This document shows, piece by piece, positions 56,076-63,318 of a stretch of 64,000 bases of DNA. The notes below the pieces were generated by a model. It saw nothing but the letters and a program-made list of their open reading frames with translations, was not told the origin of the DNA and made no database searches. How positions within the stretch are numbered: position 1 is the first letter of the stretch; every line of letters begins with the position of its first letter. The position numbers and the translations under genes were made by a program. The DNA is from Puniceicoccus vermicola (GTDB lineage: Bacteria; Verrucomicrobiota; Verrucomicrobiia; Opitutales; Puniceicoccaceae): NCBI RefSeq assembly GCF_014230055.1, contig NZ_JACHVA010000139.1, positions 1-64,000 of the forward strand. The letters run 5' to 3'.

Positions 56076-56101
56076 CGTGGCAGCTGTCGCTCTAGCGAAT
56101 T

Positions 56102-56356
56102 TCAGAAGTGATTTTTCGTAAAAGCTCGGCCCGATCCGCTCTTCAAATATTTTTCAAAAGTCCTCGCTTTCGCTGGGTCTCGGAAACTGATGGCGGTTTC
56201 AATGAACCATGGCCGAAATTTTGCGGTGTGTGGAACTGCGCCTTGATTGTGCTTGTTCAGGCGTGCCGGTAAATCTTCGGTGCATCCGGTGTAGTGAATC
56301 TCGGAGTGGTTCTCGCTCCTAAGAATATAGACGTATGTGAATTTTGGAGCTGGCAT
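56102..56356 (-). CDS. GIY-YIG endonuclease-like protein, duplicate copy 1
   Basis: An 84 aa protein of the UvrC-like, stand-alone GIY-YIG group (COG2827). The motif is YVYILRSENHSEIHYTGCTE, where the second motif YTG replaces YIG. The Arg is in LPARLNKHN, and the catalytic Glu lies in FEKYLKSGSGRAF. Such mini-proteins are frequent in Verrucomicrobiota and often lie in repetitive DNA. The function is unclear and could be DNA repair or a solo nuclease. It ends FTKNHF where copy 2 ends FARRHF. Confidence 0.85.
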   Translation of the reverse strand: MPAPKFTYVYILRSENHSEIHYTGCTEDLPARLNKHNQGAVPHTAKFRPWFIETAISFRDPAKARTFEKYLKSGSGRAFTKNHF

Positions 56357-56464
56357 GCCAAGCCGTAGCTGAAGCCACTCTTGAAATTTCGATGCGGAAA
56401 GCCCGCCGCCGTCTTCCGGACTCTGGCGTGGCAGCCTTCGCTTGCGCTGTCGCTTTAGCGAATT

Positions 56465-56719
56465 TCAGAAGTGTCTTCTGGCGAAAGCTCGGCCCGATCC
56501 GCTCTTCAAATATTTTTCAAAAGCCCTCGCTTTCGCTAGGTCTCGGAAACTGATCGCGGTTTCAATGAACCATGGCCGAAATTTTGCGGTGTGTGGAACT
56601 GCGCCTTGATTGTGCTTGTTCAGGCGTGCCGGTAAATCTTCGGTGCATCCGGTGTAGTGAACCTCGGAGTGGTTCTCGCTCCTAAGAATATAGACGTATG
56701 TGAATTTTTGAGCTGGCAT
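56465..56719 (-). CDS. GIY-YIG endonuclease-like protein, duplicate copy 2
   Basis: An 84 aa paralogue of the gene 363 bp to the left. It shows YVYILRSENHSEVHYTGCTE and GAVPHTAKFRPWFIETAISF, and is identical to copy 1 over most of its length, with differences at the C-terminus and a few internal sites (Pro/Leu, Thr/Ala, Ile/Val). The near-identity indicates a recent tandem duplication, with drift still small. The gene faces away from tRNA-Cys, and the sequence between it and the tRNA is the REP-like end of the unit. Confidence 0.85.
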   Translation of the reverse strand: MPAQKFTYVYILRSENHSEVHYTGCTEDLPARLNKHNQGAVPHTAKFRPWFIETAISFRDLAKARAFEKYLKSGSGRAFARRHF

Positions 56720-56828
56720 GCCAAGCCGTAGCTGAAGCGACTCTTGAAATTTCGATGTGGAAAGCCCGCCGCCGTCTTCCGGACTCTGGCGTGGCAGCCT
56801 TCGCTTGCGCTGTCGCTTTAGCGAAGGC

Positions 56829-56903
56829 TGGAGGCGCGGGACGGAATCGAACCGTCGAATAGAGGATTTGCAGTCCCCGGCCTTACCACTTGGCTACCGC
56901 GCC
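56829..56903 (-). tRNA. tRNA-Cys (anticodon GCA)
   Basis: The reverse strand gives GGCGCGG...CCGCGCC with discriminator T and encoded CCA, D and T arms, and the anticodon loop CTGCAAA (GCA). Its CCA end is shared with the last bases of the REP-like flank of the duplicated GIY-YIG unit. Confidence 0.96.
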
Positions 56904-57025
56904 GTCACAAAGTAGAAGAGCCTTGCGGGAATTTCCTCAATGACAAGAAAAAAGGCCCAGAGAGTTTGATGGGCGACACGGAATCTCGCCGGGCCCCCTT
57001 GGCTATTGGTCTCCGGACGGGTCGG

Positions 57026-57574
57026 TTAAAAGGAAAAATCCGGCGGGAGGAGGACTTCGTCGATCTTTTGGATCAATCCGTTGGTGGTTTCGATGCCGGC
57101 ATCGATAAACTGGGCGCCATTGATCGAGATGTCATTCTCCGCCACGTTGATGGTTACTGCCGATCCTTCGATGGATTTCAGCGAGCCTAGCTGAAACGAC
57201 TCAGCGTATTCCTCTTGGGGCGCGATGTGGTAGAGTAGCAAAGCGACGAGAGCGTCGCGGTTCCGTGGCTTGAGAAGGGCGCGGATCGTGCCGTCCGGTA
57301 AGGACATAAAGGCAGCGTCCGTAGGGGCGAAAAGGGTGATGTGGTCGGCGTTGTTGAAGGATTCGGATAGGTTGGCCGCTTTAATCAAGGTAAACAAAAT
57401 CTCCAAATCCTCCGTTCCTGAGAGGGTCTCGATCATTCCTGATCCGATCGGGGTCGCGGAGTCCAGAGTCTCGGCGGAAGGAGTAAGGTCGGCGGGAGCC
57501 GGGGCTTTCCCTGCCTCGCCAAAATGGGAAAGGATGACCAGAGGAACAAGGAGGAGACCAGTGCAACGGTTCAT
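57026..57574 (-). CDS. Secreted fasciclin (FAS1) domain protein
   Basis: A 182 aa exported protein with a signal peptide (about 1-22, CTGLLLVPLVILSHFGEAG) and one FAS1 domain at about 50-180. Marks are ILFTLIKAANLSESF, ITLFAPTDAAFMSLPDGTIRAL, LVALLLYHIAPQ, and SINGAQFIDAGIETTNGLIQKIDEVLLPP (its core is TTNGLIQKIDEVLLPP), all typical of FAS1 H1 and H2 boxes. These domains mediate adhesion in the envelope or matrix. It follows the TonB-like gene on the same strand after 128 bp. Confidence 0.92.
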   Translation of the reverse strand: MNRCTGLLLVPLVILSHFGEAGKAPAPADLTPSAETLDSATPIGSGMIETLSGTEDLEILFTLIKAANLSESFNNADHITLFAPTDAAFMSLPDGTIRALLKPRNRDALVALLLYHIAPQEEYAESFQLGSLKSIEGSAVTINVAENDISINGAQFIDAGIETTNGLIQKIDEVLLPPDFSF

Positions 57575-57702
57575 GGCAAAATATTCTTGGAAGATGCGGC
57601 GAACGAGGTGAATGCAGCAGAGAATATCATCTACTGGCTGCGAGTATAGCCTAAACTGGTCCCGAATTGGCGAAGGGGAGCGGACGTCAGTCGAGGTTCG
57701 GC

Positions 57703-58560
57703 TTAGGGGGCTACAGTGTTGCGGAAGGGAATCTCGTAGGTCCGGACTGCTTGAGCGGGAGGGCGGTCGACACGGGTCACGGTGCGAAACACTTGGAGGA
57801 CTGATTGGTCGAAGAGGGAGTTGCCGGAGGAGCGGACAATGCGGGCGTTGGAAAGAGTCCCATCCCGGTTGACGCGGAAGCTCGCCACGGCGCGTAGTTC
57901 GCGTCCAGAGAGGCTGGGCGGGCGAATCCAGGCTGCGTTGAGGCGGGCTACGAGTGCTTCGCCATAGGTTGCGATCACGCGTTGTTCTGCTGCGCTCAGT
58001 CCTGCGGCAAGGCTGCGATCCGAGCTCGCGAGGAGGTCGTCGAGGCTGCTGCTGTCAAAACGGATATCGGGGACGTCGACGGGTCGGGGCCGGGGCGCTG
58101 GCTGAACCTTGCGGGTTGGCTCTGGTTTTCCTTGTTGTTTGATGAACTCCTCGTAGGAAATTTTTTTGGGCTTGGGCTCGGGTTTTGGTTCGGGCTTGGG
58201 TTCCGGTTTGGGTTCTGGCGGCTTCGGTTTCGGCTTGGGTTCCGGTTTTGGCTTGGGTTTGGGCTCCGGCGGTTTCGGAGGAGTGTTTTTCGGCCTCGAT
58301 GCCTTGAGGGCATCCGCGGGCATGAGGATCAAGGACGAGAGATCGAGGTCCAGCGGCTCATCTTGGATTTTTTTCTTCTGGTTCTGGTCCTCGATGGTTT
58401 GTTGCGGGGGAGGGGGCATCGGGGGCGGTGGACTCCCGGCCATTTGCACGGCTTTGATTTCCTCTTCGCAGGAAACTAGTGAGACCACGAGGATAAGCAG
58501 CAGTAGCCCGGCATGGGTCCCGGAGACCCATTTCAAAACCTTTTTGTAGAGCGGGCTCAT
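57703..58560 (-). CDS. TonB/TolA-like energy transducer
   Basis: A 285 aa periplasm-spanning protein from ATG 58560. A TTG at 58596 would extend it to overlap the TolR-type gene. An N-terminal membrane helix (THAGLLLLILVVSLVS) is followed by a proline- and lysine-rich region of PKP and EPK repeats (PKPKPEPKPKPKPPEPK), then a C-terminal domain at about 200-285, ALVARLNAAWIRPPSLSGRE to VDRPPAQAVRTYEIPF, of the TonB_C/TolA_C type. Placement after TolQ and TolR genes favours TolA, but TonB cannot be excluded. It links proton-driven complexes to the outer membrane. Confidence 0.82.
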   Translation of the reverse strand: MSPLYKKVLKWVSGTHAGLLLLILVVSLVSCEEEIKAVQMAGSPPPPMPPPPQQTIEDQNQKKKIQDEPLDLDLSSLILMPADALKASRPKNTPPKPPEPKPKPKPEPKPKPKPPEPKPEPKPEPKPEPKPKKISYEEFIKQQGKPEPTRKVQPAPRPRPVDVPDIRFDSSSLDDLLASSDRSLAAGLSAAEQRVIATYGEALVARLNAAWIRPPSLSGRELRAVASFRVNRDGTLSNARIVRSSGNSLFDQSVLQVFRTVTRVDRPPAQAVRTYEIPFRNTVAP

Positions 58561-58592
58561 TGCTGCAAAGAAAGCAAAAATTGAGGAGGGGC

Positions 58593-59003
58593 TCAACCTT
58601 CTGCGTAAGAAACAACGACTCGCGTGAGTCCGAGGTTGCGCAGGATGTCCAGCACCTCGGCGACACTGCCGTACCGCACTTCACGATCTCCCCGGACGAT
58701 AAAGATCCGGTCGTTCGTGTAGCCGCTGAGGATCTGCGAGAGGGCTTCTGTGTCGACCGCTTCGTTGCCGAAGAAGTAAGTGCCCTCACTGTTGATTGAG
58801 ATCTGCACCGGATCCTGAGGTGCCTCGCGGACGATCTCTTCCGACTGGACGAGGCTCGGTAATTGAACTTCTACCGGTTGCTCCAGCAGGGGCGTGGTGA
58901 TGATGAAGATGATGAGAAGGGCGAAGGCGAGATCGAGCAGTGGGGTGACGTTGATCTCCGACATTGCGCCGAGTTCGCGCTTGCTCTGAAAGCGTCTTGC
59001 CAC
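58593..59003 (-). CDS. ExbD/TolR biopolymer transport protein
   Basis: A 136 aa protein. A single N-terminal helix follows a short cytosolic start (SEINVTPLLDLAFALLIIFIITTPLL). The Asp in PLLDLAF is the essential proton-channel residue. The periplasmic domain ends DREVRYGSVAEVLDILRNLGL, as in ExbD/TolR. It follows the TolQ/ExbB gene after 12 bp and precedes the TonB/TolA-like gene. It forms the motor with that protein. Confidence 0.93.
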   Translation of the reverse strand: MARRFQSKRELGAMSEINVTPLLDLAFALLIIFIITTPLLEQPVEVQLPSLVQSEEIVREAPQDPVQISINSEGTYFFGNEAVDTEALSQILSGYTNDRIFIVRGDREVRYGSVAEVLDILRNLGLTRVVVSYAEG

Positions 59004-59015
59004 GGTCGTCTCAGT

Positions 59016-59702
59016 TTAGCGGGATTCAAGTTCGAGGCGGTCGGCCACGGAACTTGCAAAATTTTCCAACTCCATCGTCATCCGGCGGACCCGGGCGAGG
59101 AGATAGTTGTAGCCGAAAACGGAAGGGATCGCCACTCCGAGTCCGGCGACGGTGGTGAGGAGCGCGCCCGAGACCCCTGGAGCCAAACTCTTGAGGGTGG
59201 CGGAGCCCGCCAGTGCCACGCCCCCAAACGAGTCCATGACCCCCCAAACGGTTCCGAGGAGGCCCAGAAATGGGGCGCCAGTCACAATCGTAGCCAACAT
59301 GACCATCTTGCCTTCGTAGTTCACGGTCTCCCGGGCGATTACGCGCTGGAGAGCGTTCTCCACTTGGTTCATACGCTTCGGATGTTCGCTCTCGGTGGCC
59401 CCATCCCAGCGGTAGAATGCCTGGATCGCCGCGACAACCAGTGTGGCGTACGGGTTTTTCCGCGTTTGCAAGGTAGTCAGGTCGAGATCGATGAGGGGCT
59501 GTCCACGGTTGAGCGACTGTTCGAAGCGGAGATTGCCCGAGCGAATTCGGTTCAACTCGAAGCCCTTGGCGATCATGACCGTCCAGGCCACGACGCTCCC
59601 AATTGCCAACAGGATGATGATCCCTTGCCCGGCTAGGTTGGAAAGGAAAAAGTAAGTGAAGACCGACGGATCGGCAGCGGCGAGAAATTCAGTGGCGATC
59701 AT
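59016..59702 (-). CDS. MotA/TolQ/ExbB proton channel protein
   Basis: A 228 aa membrane protein with three helices. The first is LAGQGIIILLAIGSVVAWTVMI, and the second and third frame APFLGLLGTVWGVMDSFGG and LLTTVAGLGVAIPSVFGYNYL, both standard for TolQ/ExbB. It should form the proton channel for the TolR and TonB/TolA-like proteins. It opens the three-gene operon. A start at 59702 with MIATEFLAAADPSV is normal. With pal at 33.7 kb it may complete part of the Tol-Pal system. Confidence 0.93.
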   Translation of the reverse strand: MIATEFLAAADPSVFTYFFLSNLAGQGIIILLAIGSVVAWTVMIAKGFELNRIRSGNLRFEQSLNRGQPLIDLDLTTLQTRKNPYATLVVAAIQAFYRWDGATESEHPKRMNQVENALQRVIARETVNYEGKMVMLATIVTGAPFLGLLGTVWGVMDSFGGVALAGSATLKSLAPGVSGALLTTVAGLGVAIPSVFGYNYLLARVRRMTMELENFASSVADRLELESR

Positions 59703-59976
59703 TGTGGAAAGGCTCTTCGAGTGGATATGGCAATGCCTGCCCCGGGCTCAACTGTAAATTCTTCACAGAGCGATAATTTGCAGGGAAATCGATCGGCAGG
59801 CGTCCCAGCTTTCCCGTTTTTTGCCCGAATGGGTCTCAGGAGAGGGCGGAAATTTGATTAGAATCGCTGGAGTCATCGTTGAATATTTTTAATTGTATGC
59901 GCAGATGCGCAAAAATCGGTAAGGGAGTGAGGGGAAATGAGTTGCCGGACGATGGCGGATTCGCTTTGTTCGCGAG

Positions 59977-61107
59977 ATGGATATCAAGCAGACTGCCATT
60001 GAAGAACTCTCGGCTAAGAGTAGTGAAGCATCGAGTCGTTCGGTTCTTGTAGGACTGGACGGATTTGTCGATATCATCATCAACCCCGTCGATCAGCGTT
60101 TTGGTCCCGGCGATAATTATCAGCCGATCCGTGATATGAGCACCTTCGGGAAGCGTATCCTCGCGGCCGCCGGGAAGAGCACCAACATCGAGATGGGCAA
60201 GAAGATGGAGAAGCTCGGCGGGAATGGCCCCATCCTCGCCAACGCAATTCTGAATGCTGGATTTCCTACCCGCTACATCGGTGCCCTCGGCGACCCCTTA
60301 ATTCACCCTGTTTTCGAAGATTTTGCCAAACGCACGGAAGCTGTCTCTTTGGCAGAACCGGGCGTTACCCACGCCCTCGAGTTCCGCGATGGGAAAATCA
60401 TGCTCGGCCTGATGGACTCGCTGGAAAAGGTGACCTACTCCAGCATGGTAGATAAGATGGGTGAGGGTGCCTTCATTGATCTGCTGTCTCGCACCGATCT
60501 CTTTGCGATCGTCAACTGGACGATGCTGCCTTACTTGACACAAGTCCTGCAAGCGCTCGTGGATCAAGTCTATCCGAATCTCGGCCCCCGGGATCACCGG
60601 AGCTTCTTCTTCGACCTCGCCGATCCGGAAAAACGCTCCGACGACGATCTCACTGCAGTTCTCCGCCTTCTTCATCGATTCTGCGCCTTCGGCTCCACCA
60701 CCCTGGGTCTCAACCTGAAGGAAGCCCAACACGTTTCCCGTGTTCTGGGTCTGCCCGTGGGTGAATCCAATGCCGAGGACATTATGGGAATGGCCCGGGA
60801 TATCCGGAACGAGCTCAGCCTCGACTGCGTGGTGGTGCACCCGACCGATTCGGCTGCCTGCGCGACGAAGGACGACACTTTTTATACCAAAGGGTTTTTC
60901 ACCCCCGATCCAATGATCACCACCGGGGCCGGCGATCACTTCAACGCCGGATTTTCCGTCTCCCGGTTGCTCGGCTTGTCGCCGCAATCCGCACTGATCG
61001 TGGGATGTGCTTTCTCCGGATACTACGTTCGCTCCGCAGAGAGCCCCTCTCTCAGCTCCATTGGATCCTTCCTCCGCAAAACCGAATTTGCGACTTTGGA
61101 GGACTGA
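59977..61107 (+). CDS. PfkB family sugar kinase
   Basis: A 376 aa ribokinase-like protein. The N-terminus has a diverged substrate site (VLVGLDGFVDIIINPVDQR), followed by MEKLGGNGPILANAILNAGFPTRYIGALGD. The C-terminal PfkB signature is PMITTGAGDHFNAGFSVSRLLG, with the catalytic Asp in GAGD. Middle parts (SMVDKMGEGAFIDLLSRTDLF, FAFGSTTLGLNLKEAQHVSRVLG) do not reveal the substrate. It is unlike ribokinase or fructokinase, and may act on another sugar or a nucleoside. It ends with a strong terminator at 61135. Confidence 0.85.
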   Translation: MDIKQTAIEELSAKSSEASSRSVLVGLDGFVDIIINPVDQRFGPGDNYQPIRDMSTFGKRILAAAGKSTNIEMGKKMEKLGGNGPILANAILNAGFPTRYIGALGDPLIHPVFEDFAKRTEAVSLAEPGVTHALEFRDGKIMLGLMDSLEKVTYSSMVDKMGEGAFIDLLSRTDLFAIVNWTMLPYLTQVLQALVDQVYPNLGPRDHRSFFFDLADPEKRSDDDLTAVLRLLHRFCAFGSTTLGLNLKEAQHVSRVLGLPVGESNAEDIMGMARDIRNELSLDCVVVHPTDSAACATKDDTFYTKGFFTPDPMITTGAGDHFNAGFSVSRLLGLSPQSALIVGCAFSGYYVRSAESPSLSSIGSFLRKTEFATLED

Positions 61108-61134
61108 TTTCTTTTGCCGGTAACGATTTGAATG

Positions 61135-61169
61135 TCGGCGCCTTTGCATTGCGGAGGCGCCGATTTTTT
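61135..61169 (+). terminator. Terminator of the PfkB gene
   Basis: TCGGCGCCT (61135-61143) pairs perfectly with AGGCGCCGA (61155-61163), then six T follow. It is a nine-pair stem with an eleven-base loop. Confidence 0.92.
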
Positions 61170-61301
61170 GAGCTCGTGCATTGTCAATCAATTTTAACCA
61201 GACAACTGATATAACCAGAAATGGAGGATTCCTGCTCATTTTCGATGGGGGAGAGGTTTTGACGCTCGTCAATCGAAGGAAAGATTTGCTAGAACATCTT
61301 T

Positions 61302-61961
61302 ATGTCGAAAGAAGCTCCTGAACGTAACGGATTGCTGATTTCCTTCGAAGGTTCGGAGGGAAGTGGTAAGACGACCCAGATCAGTCTCCTCTCCGATAAA
61401 TTGGAGGACGCGGGGTATGATGTGGTGGTGACCCGGGAGCCGGGAGGCACGGAACTCGGTGAAGAGATCCGCCACCTGCTCAAGCATTCAAAAAGCGGGA
61501 ATGGAATGGTCCCTGAGGCGGAATTGCTCCTCTTTGCCGCCGCGCGAGCCCAGTTGGTGCGGGAAAAAATTCTGCCCGCGCTGGACGAAGGGAAGATCAT
61601 CATCTGTGACCGCTTCCTGGATTCGACGACCGTTTACCAAGGAGTGGGACGCCAGCTCTCCAAGGAGCCCGTCACTGTGATCAACCGATTCGCAGTCGGT
61701 GATTTTATGCCCGATTGGACGATCATTCTGGATGTGCCCGCAGAGGTCGGGATCGAGAGAATTCGTCACCGGGCCTCGGATATCCCGGACCGCATGGAGT
61801 CCGAGAACATCGAATTTTACCGGGCGGTCCGTGAGGGCTACCTGCTTCTCGCCAAATCGCTGCCGGATCGCTACTCCGTTTATGACGGTGCGCAGCCGAA
61901 AGAATTGGTTGAGGACGAAATCTGGGAAGAAACTCAGGAGCGGTTCTTCCGCAATGACTGA
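61302..61961 (+). CDS. tmk: Thymidylate kinase
   Basis: Phosphorylates dTMP to dTDP. The protein has 219 aa, with the P-loop ISFEGSEGSGKTTQI, VVTREPGGTELGEEIRHLL (DR(Y/H) region REPGG), and IICDRFLDSTTVYQGVGR. LID and C-terminal parts follow normally (RHRASDIPDRMESENIEFY). An ATG at 61302 gives the normal N-terminus. It overlaps holB by eight bases, a very common arrangement. The pair belongs to DNA replication. Confidence 0.95.
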   Translation: MSKEAPERNGLLISFEGSEGSGKTTQISLLSDKLEDAGYDVVVTREPGGTELGEEIRHLLKHSKSGNGMVPEAELLLFAAARAQLVREKILPALDEGKIIICDRFLDSTTVYQGVGRQLSKEPVTVINRFAVGDFMPDWTIILDVPAEVGIERIRHRASDIPDRMESENIEFYRAVREGYLLLAKSLPDRYSVYDGAQPKELVEDEIWEETQERFFRND

Positions 61962-62886
61962 TACTATCGAAGCCCCCAGGGATCCGCACCGCATTCTGAC
62001 TGAGGCCTGGGAGAAAGGCCGCCTCGGCCATGCCATCCTGCTCTATGGTCCGGCTTCGAGTTCTCTGGAAAATGTGGCTTTCGCATTAGCCTCCCAAATC
62101 CTCGGAGTCGACGGTGTCCCTACGAAGCATCCCGATTGTTCGGTTGTCCGCCCAGTCAATAAAATGCGGCAGATCGGTGTCGATGCGATGCGCCGTTTGG
62201 TGCGGACTGTGAGTCACTCGGCCAATCAGGGTGGGCGGAAGGTCGGAATCGTTCTCGATGCTGATCGGATGAATTTGCAGGCTTCGAATGCGTTCCTAAA
62301 GACTTTGGAAGAGCCACCCTCGGATACGACCCTGTTTCTGCTGAGCACCCGGCCAAACGACCTGTTGGATACGATTCGTAGTCGTTGCATGAGTTTTAAA
62401 ATCTCGGGAGACTCCGTTGCCATTGAGGGGCCGGAGTGGGAATCGTGGAGTCGGGATTTTGAAGAATGGCTTTCTCGCATTGAGGTCCCCCCGGCAAATC
62501 AGAAGGATGTGGCCGAGACGGTCATGCGGCTTTACGGGCTGGTTCAACGTTTCCAAGAATGCTTGAGTGCCCTCTCGGCACGCCGGCTTGAGGCGGCAGT
62601 CGCTGATTTTCCTGAAGATGTTGAAGATGAGGAGAAAGTCGCAATTGAGGCGGGAATCGAGAGAGGGGCTCGGCAGGATCTACTTGCTGGGATTGAGGCG
62701 GTTCTCCGCGATTGGGTCGTGAGCCGTACAGCTGAAGGTAACGCGATGGCCGATCGTGCCCGTAAGCTAGTCCTCGCCGTTGAGGAAACCGAAGGAACCT
62801 CTGGATTGCTGGCCTTGAATTTCAATGGAGTCGCGGCAGTGGAGCAGTTGATGATTCGCGTTCTCCGAATCTGGAGCCGCCAGTAG
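61954..62886 (+). CDS. holB: DNA polymerase III subunit delta'
   Basis: A 310 aa clamp-loader subunit. The start is the ATG at 61954 inside the end of tmk. A longer frame beginning at 61699 is a shadow of tmk. The AAA+ core is recognisable (LGHAILLYGPASSSLENVAFALAS, then NAFLKTLEEPPSDTTLFLLST and RSRCMSFKI with the arginine-finger SRC motif). The P-loop GPxGxGKT reads GPASSSLENV, so it cannot bind ATP, as in E. coli delta'. The zinc Cys cluster between them is also missing. The C-terminal helices are standard for the subunit. Confidence 0.88.
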   Translation: MTDTIEAPRDPHRILTEAWEKGRLGHAILLYGPASSSLENVAFALASQILGVDGVPTKHPDCSVVRPVNKMRQIGVDAMRRLVRTVSHSANQGGRKVGIVLDADRMNLQASNAFLKTLEEPPSDTTLFLLSTRPNDLLDTIRSRCMSFKISGDSVAIEGPEWESWSRDFEEWLSRIEVPPANQKDVAETVMRLYGLVQRFQECLSALSARRLEAAVADFPEDVEDEEKVAIEAGIERGARQDLLAGIEAVLRDWVVSRTAEGNAMADRARKLVLAVEETEGTSGLLALNFNGVAAVEQLMIRVLRIWSRQ

Positions 62887-62934
62887 CGAAATTTCCTCTG
62901 GTCACTCGCCAATCTTCCCAGATAGAAAGAGTTT

Positions 62935-63318
62935 ATGCTTATTAAGTTTCTTCATACCCGTATCCGGGTCAGCGACCTGGAAAAATCGATTAATTTCTAC
63001 TCCTCAACCTGTGGTTTTGAGGTCTTTAAGCGGAACGACAAGTCCCCCTCGGGCAATCAGATCGTTCACCTTCAACTGCCAGGCAATGAGCACATGCTCG
63101 AGCTGACCTACTCGCCGGATTACAAAGTCGAGTTTCCTGAGGACTTGATGCACACCTGCATCGGGGTCGACGACATCGTTGAATACTGCGGGAAGCTGGA
63201 GGATCTTGGGGTCGAGGTTTGGCCTGGGGATTGGAAGGATAAGTTTACCTCTGGTGGCAACAAGATGGCCTTCATCACGGATCCTGACGGATACGAGGTG
63301 GAGATTCTGGAGAATTGA
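62935..63318 (+). CDS. gloA: Glyoxalase I / VOC family lactoylglutathione lyase-like protein
   Basis: A 127 aa vicinal-oxygen-chelate protein. Metal ligand regions are FLHTRIRVSDLEKSINFYSS (the His), HLQLPGNEHMLELTYSPD (Glu), DLMHTCIGVDDI and FITDPDGYEVEILEN (Glu). The pattern is that of the short GloA with nickel or zinc. Some members act on other thiols or in secondary metabolism, so substrate is not certain. It overlaps the OleB-like gene by four bases (TTGA). Confidence 0.88.
   Translation: MLIKFLHTRIRVSDLEKSINFYSSTCGFEVFKRNDKSPSGNQIVHLQLPGNEHMLELTYSPDYKVEFPEDLMHTCIGVDDIVEYCGKLEDLGVEVWPGDWKDKFTSGGNKMAFITDPDGYEVEILEN

Larger units (their letters stand above)
56083..56808. repeat. Exact-length tandem duplication, 2 x 363 bp
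   Basis: The sequence GCTGTCGCTYTAGCGAA recurs at 56083, 56446 and 56809, so two complete units of 363 bp lie head to tail. Each holds one GIY-YIG gene and its flank. Unit identity is high: the two proteins differ at only a few residues. The third GCTGTCGCT is followed by TAGCGAAGGCTGG, which pairs with CCTTCGCT just before it, a REP-like hairpin adjoining the tRNA-Cys end. Confidence 0.9.

Noticed and set aside
61699-61953. N-terminal extension of holB back to 61699
   Set aside because: It is a shifted reading of tmk. The ATG at 61954 in the usual eight-base overlap with tmk gives a normal delta' N-terminus.
62050-62080. Lost P-loop of HolB as a novelty
   Set aside because: The delta' subunit lacks a functional P-loop in E. 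coli as well, so this is expected.
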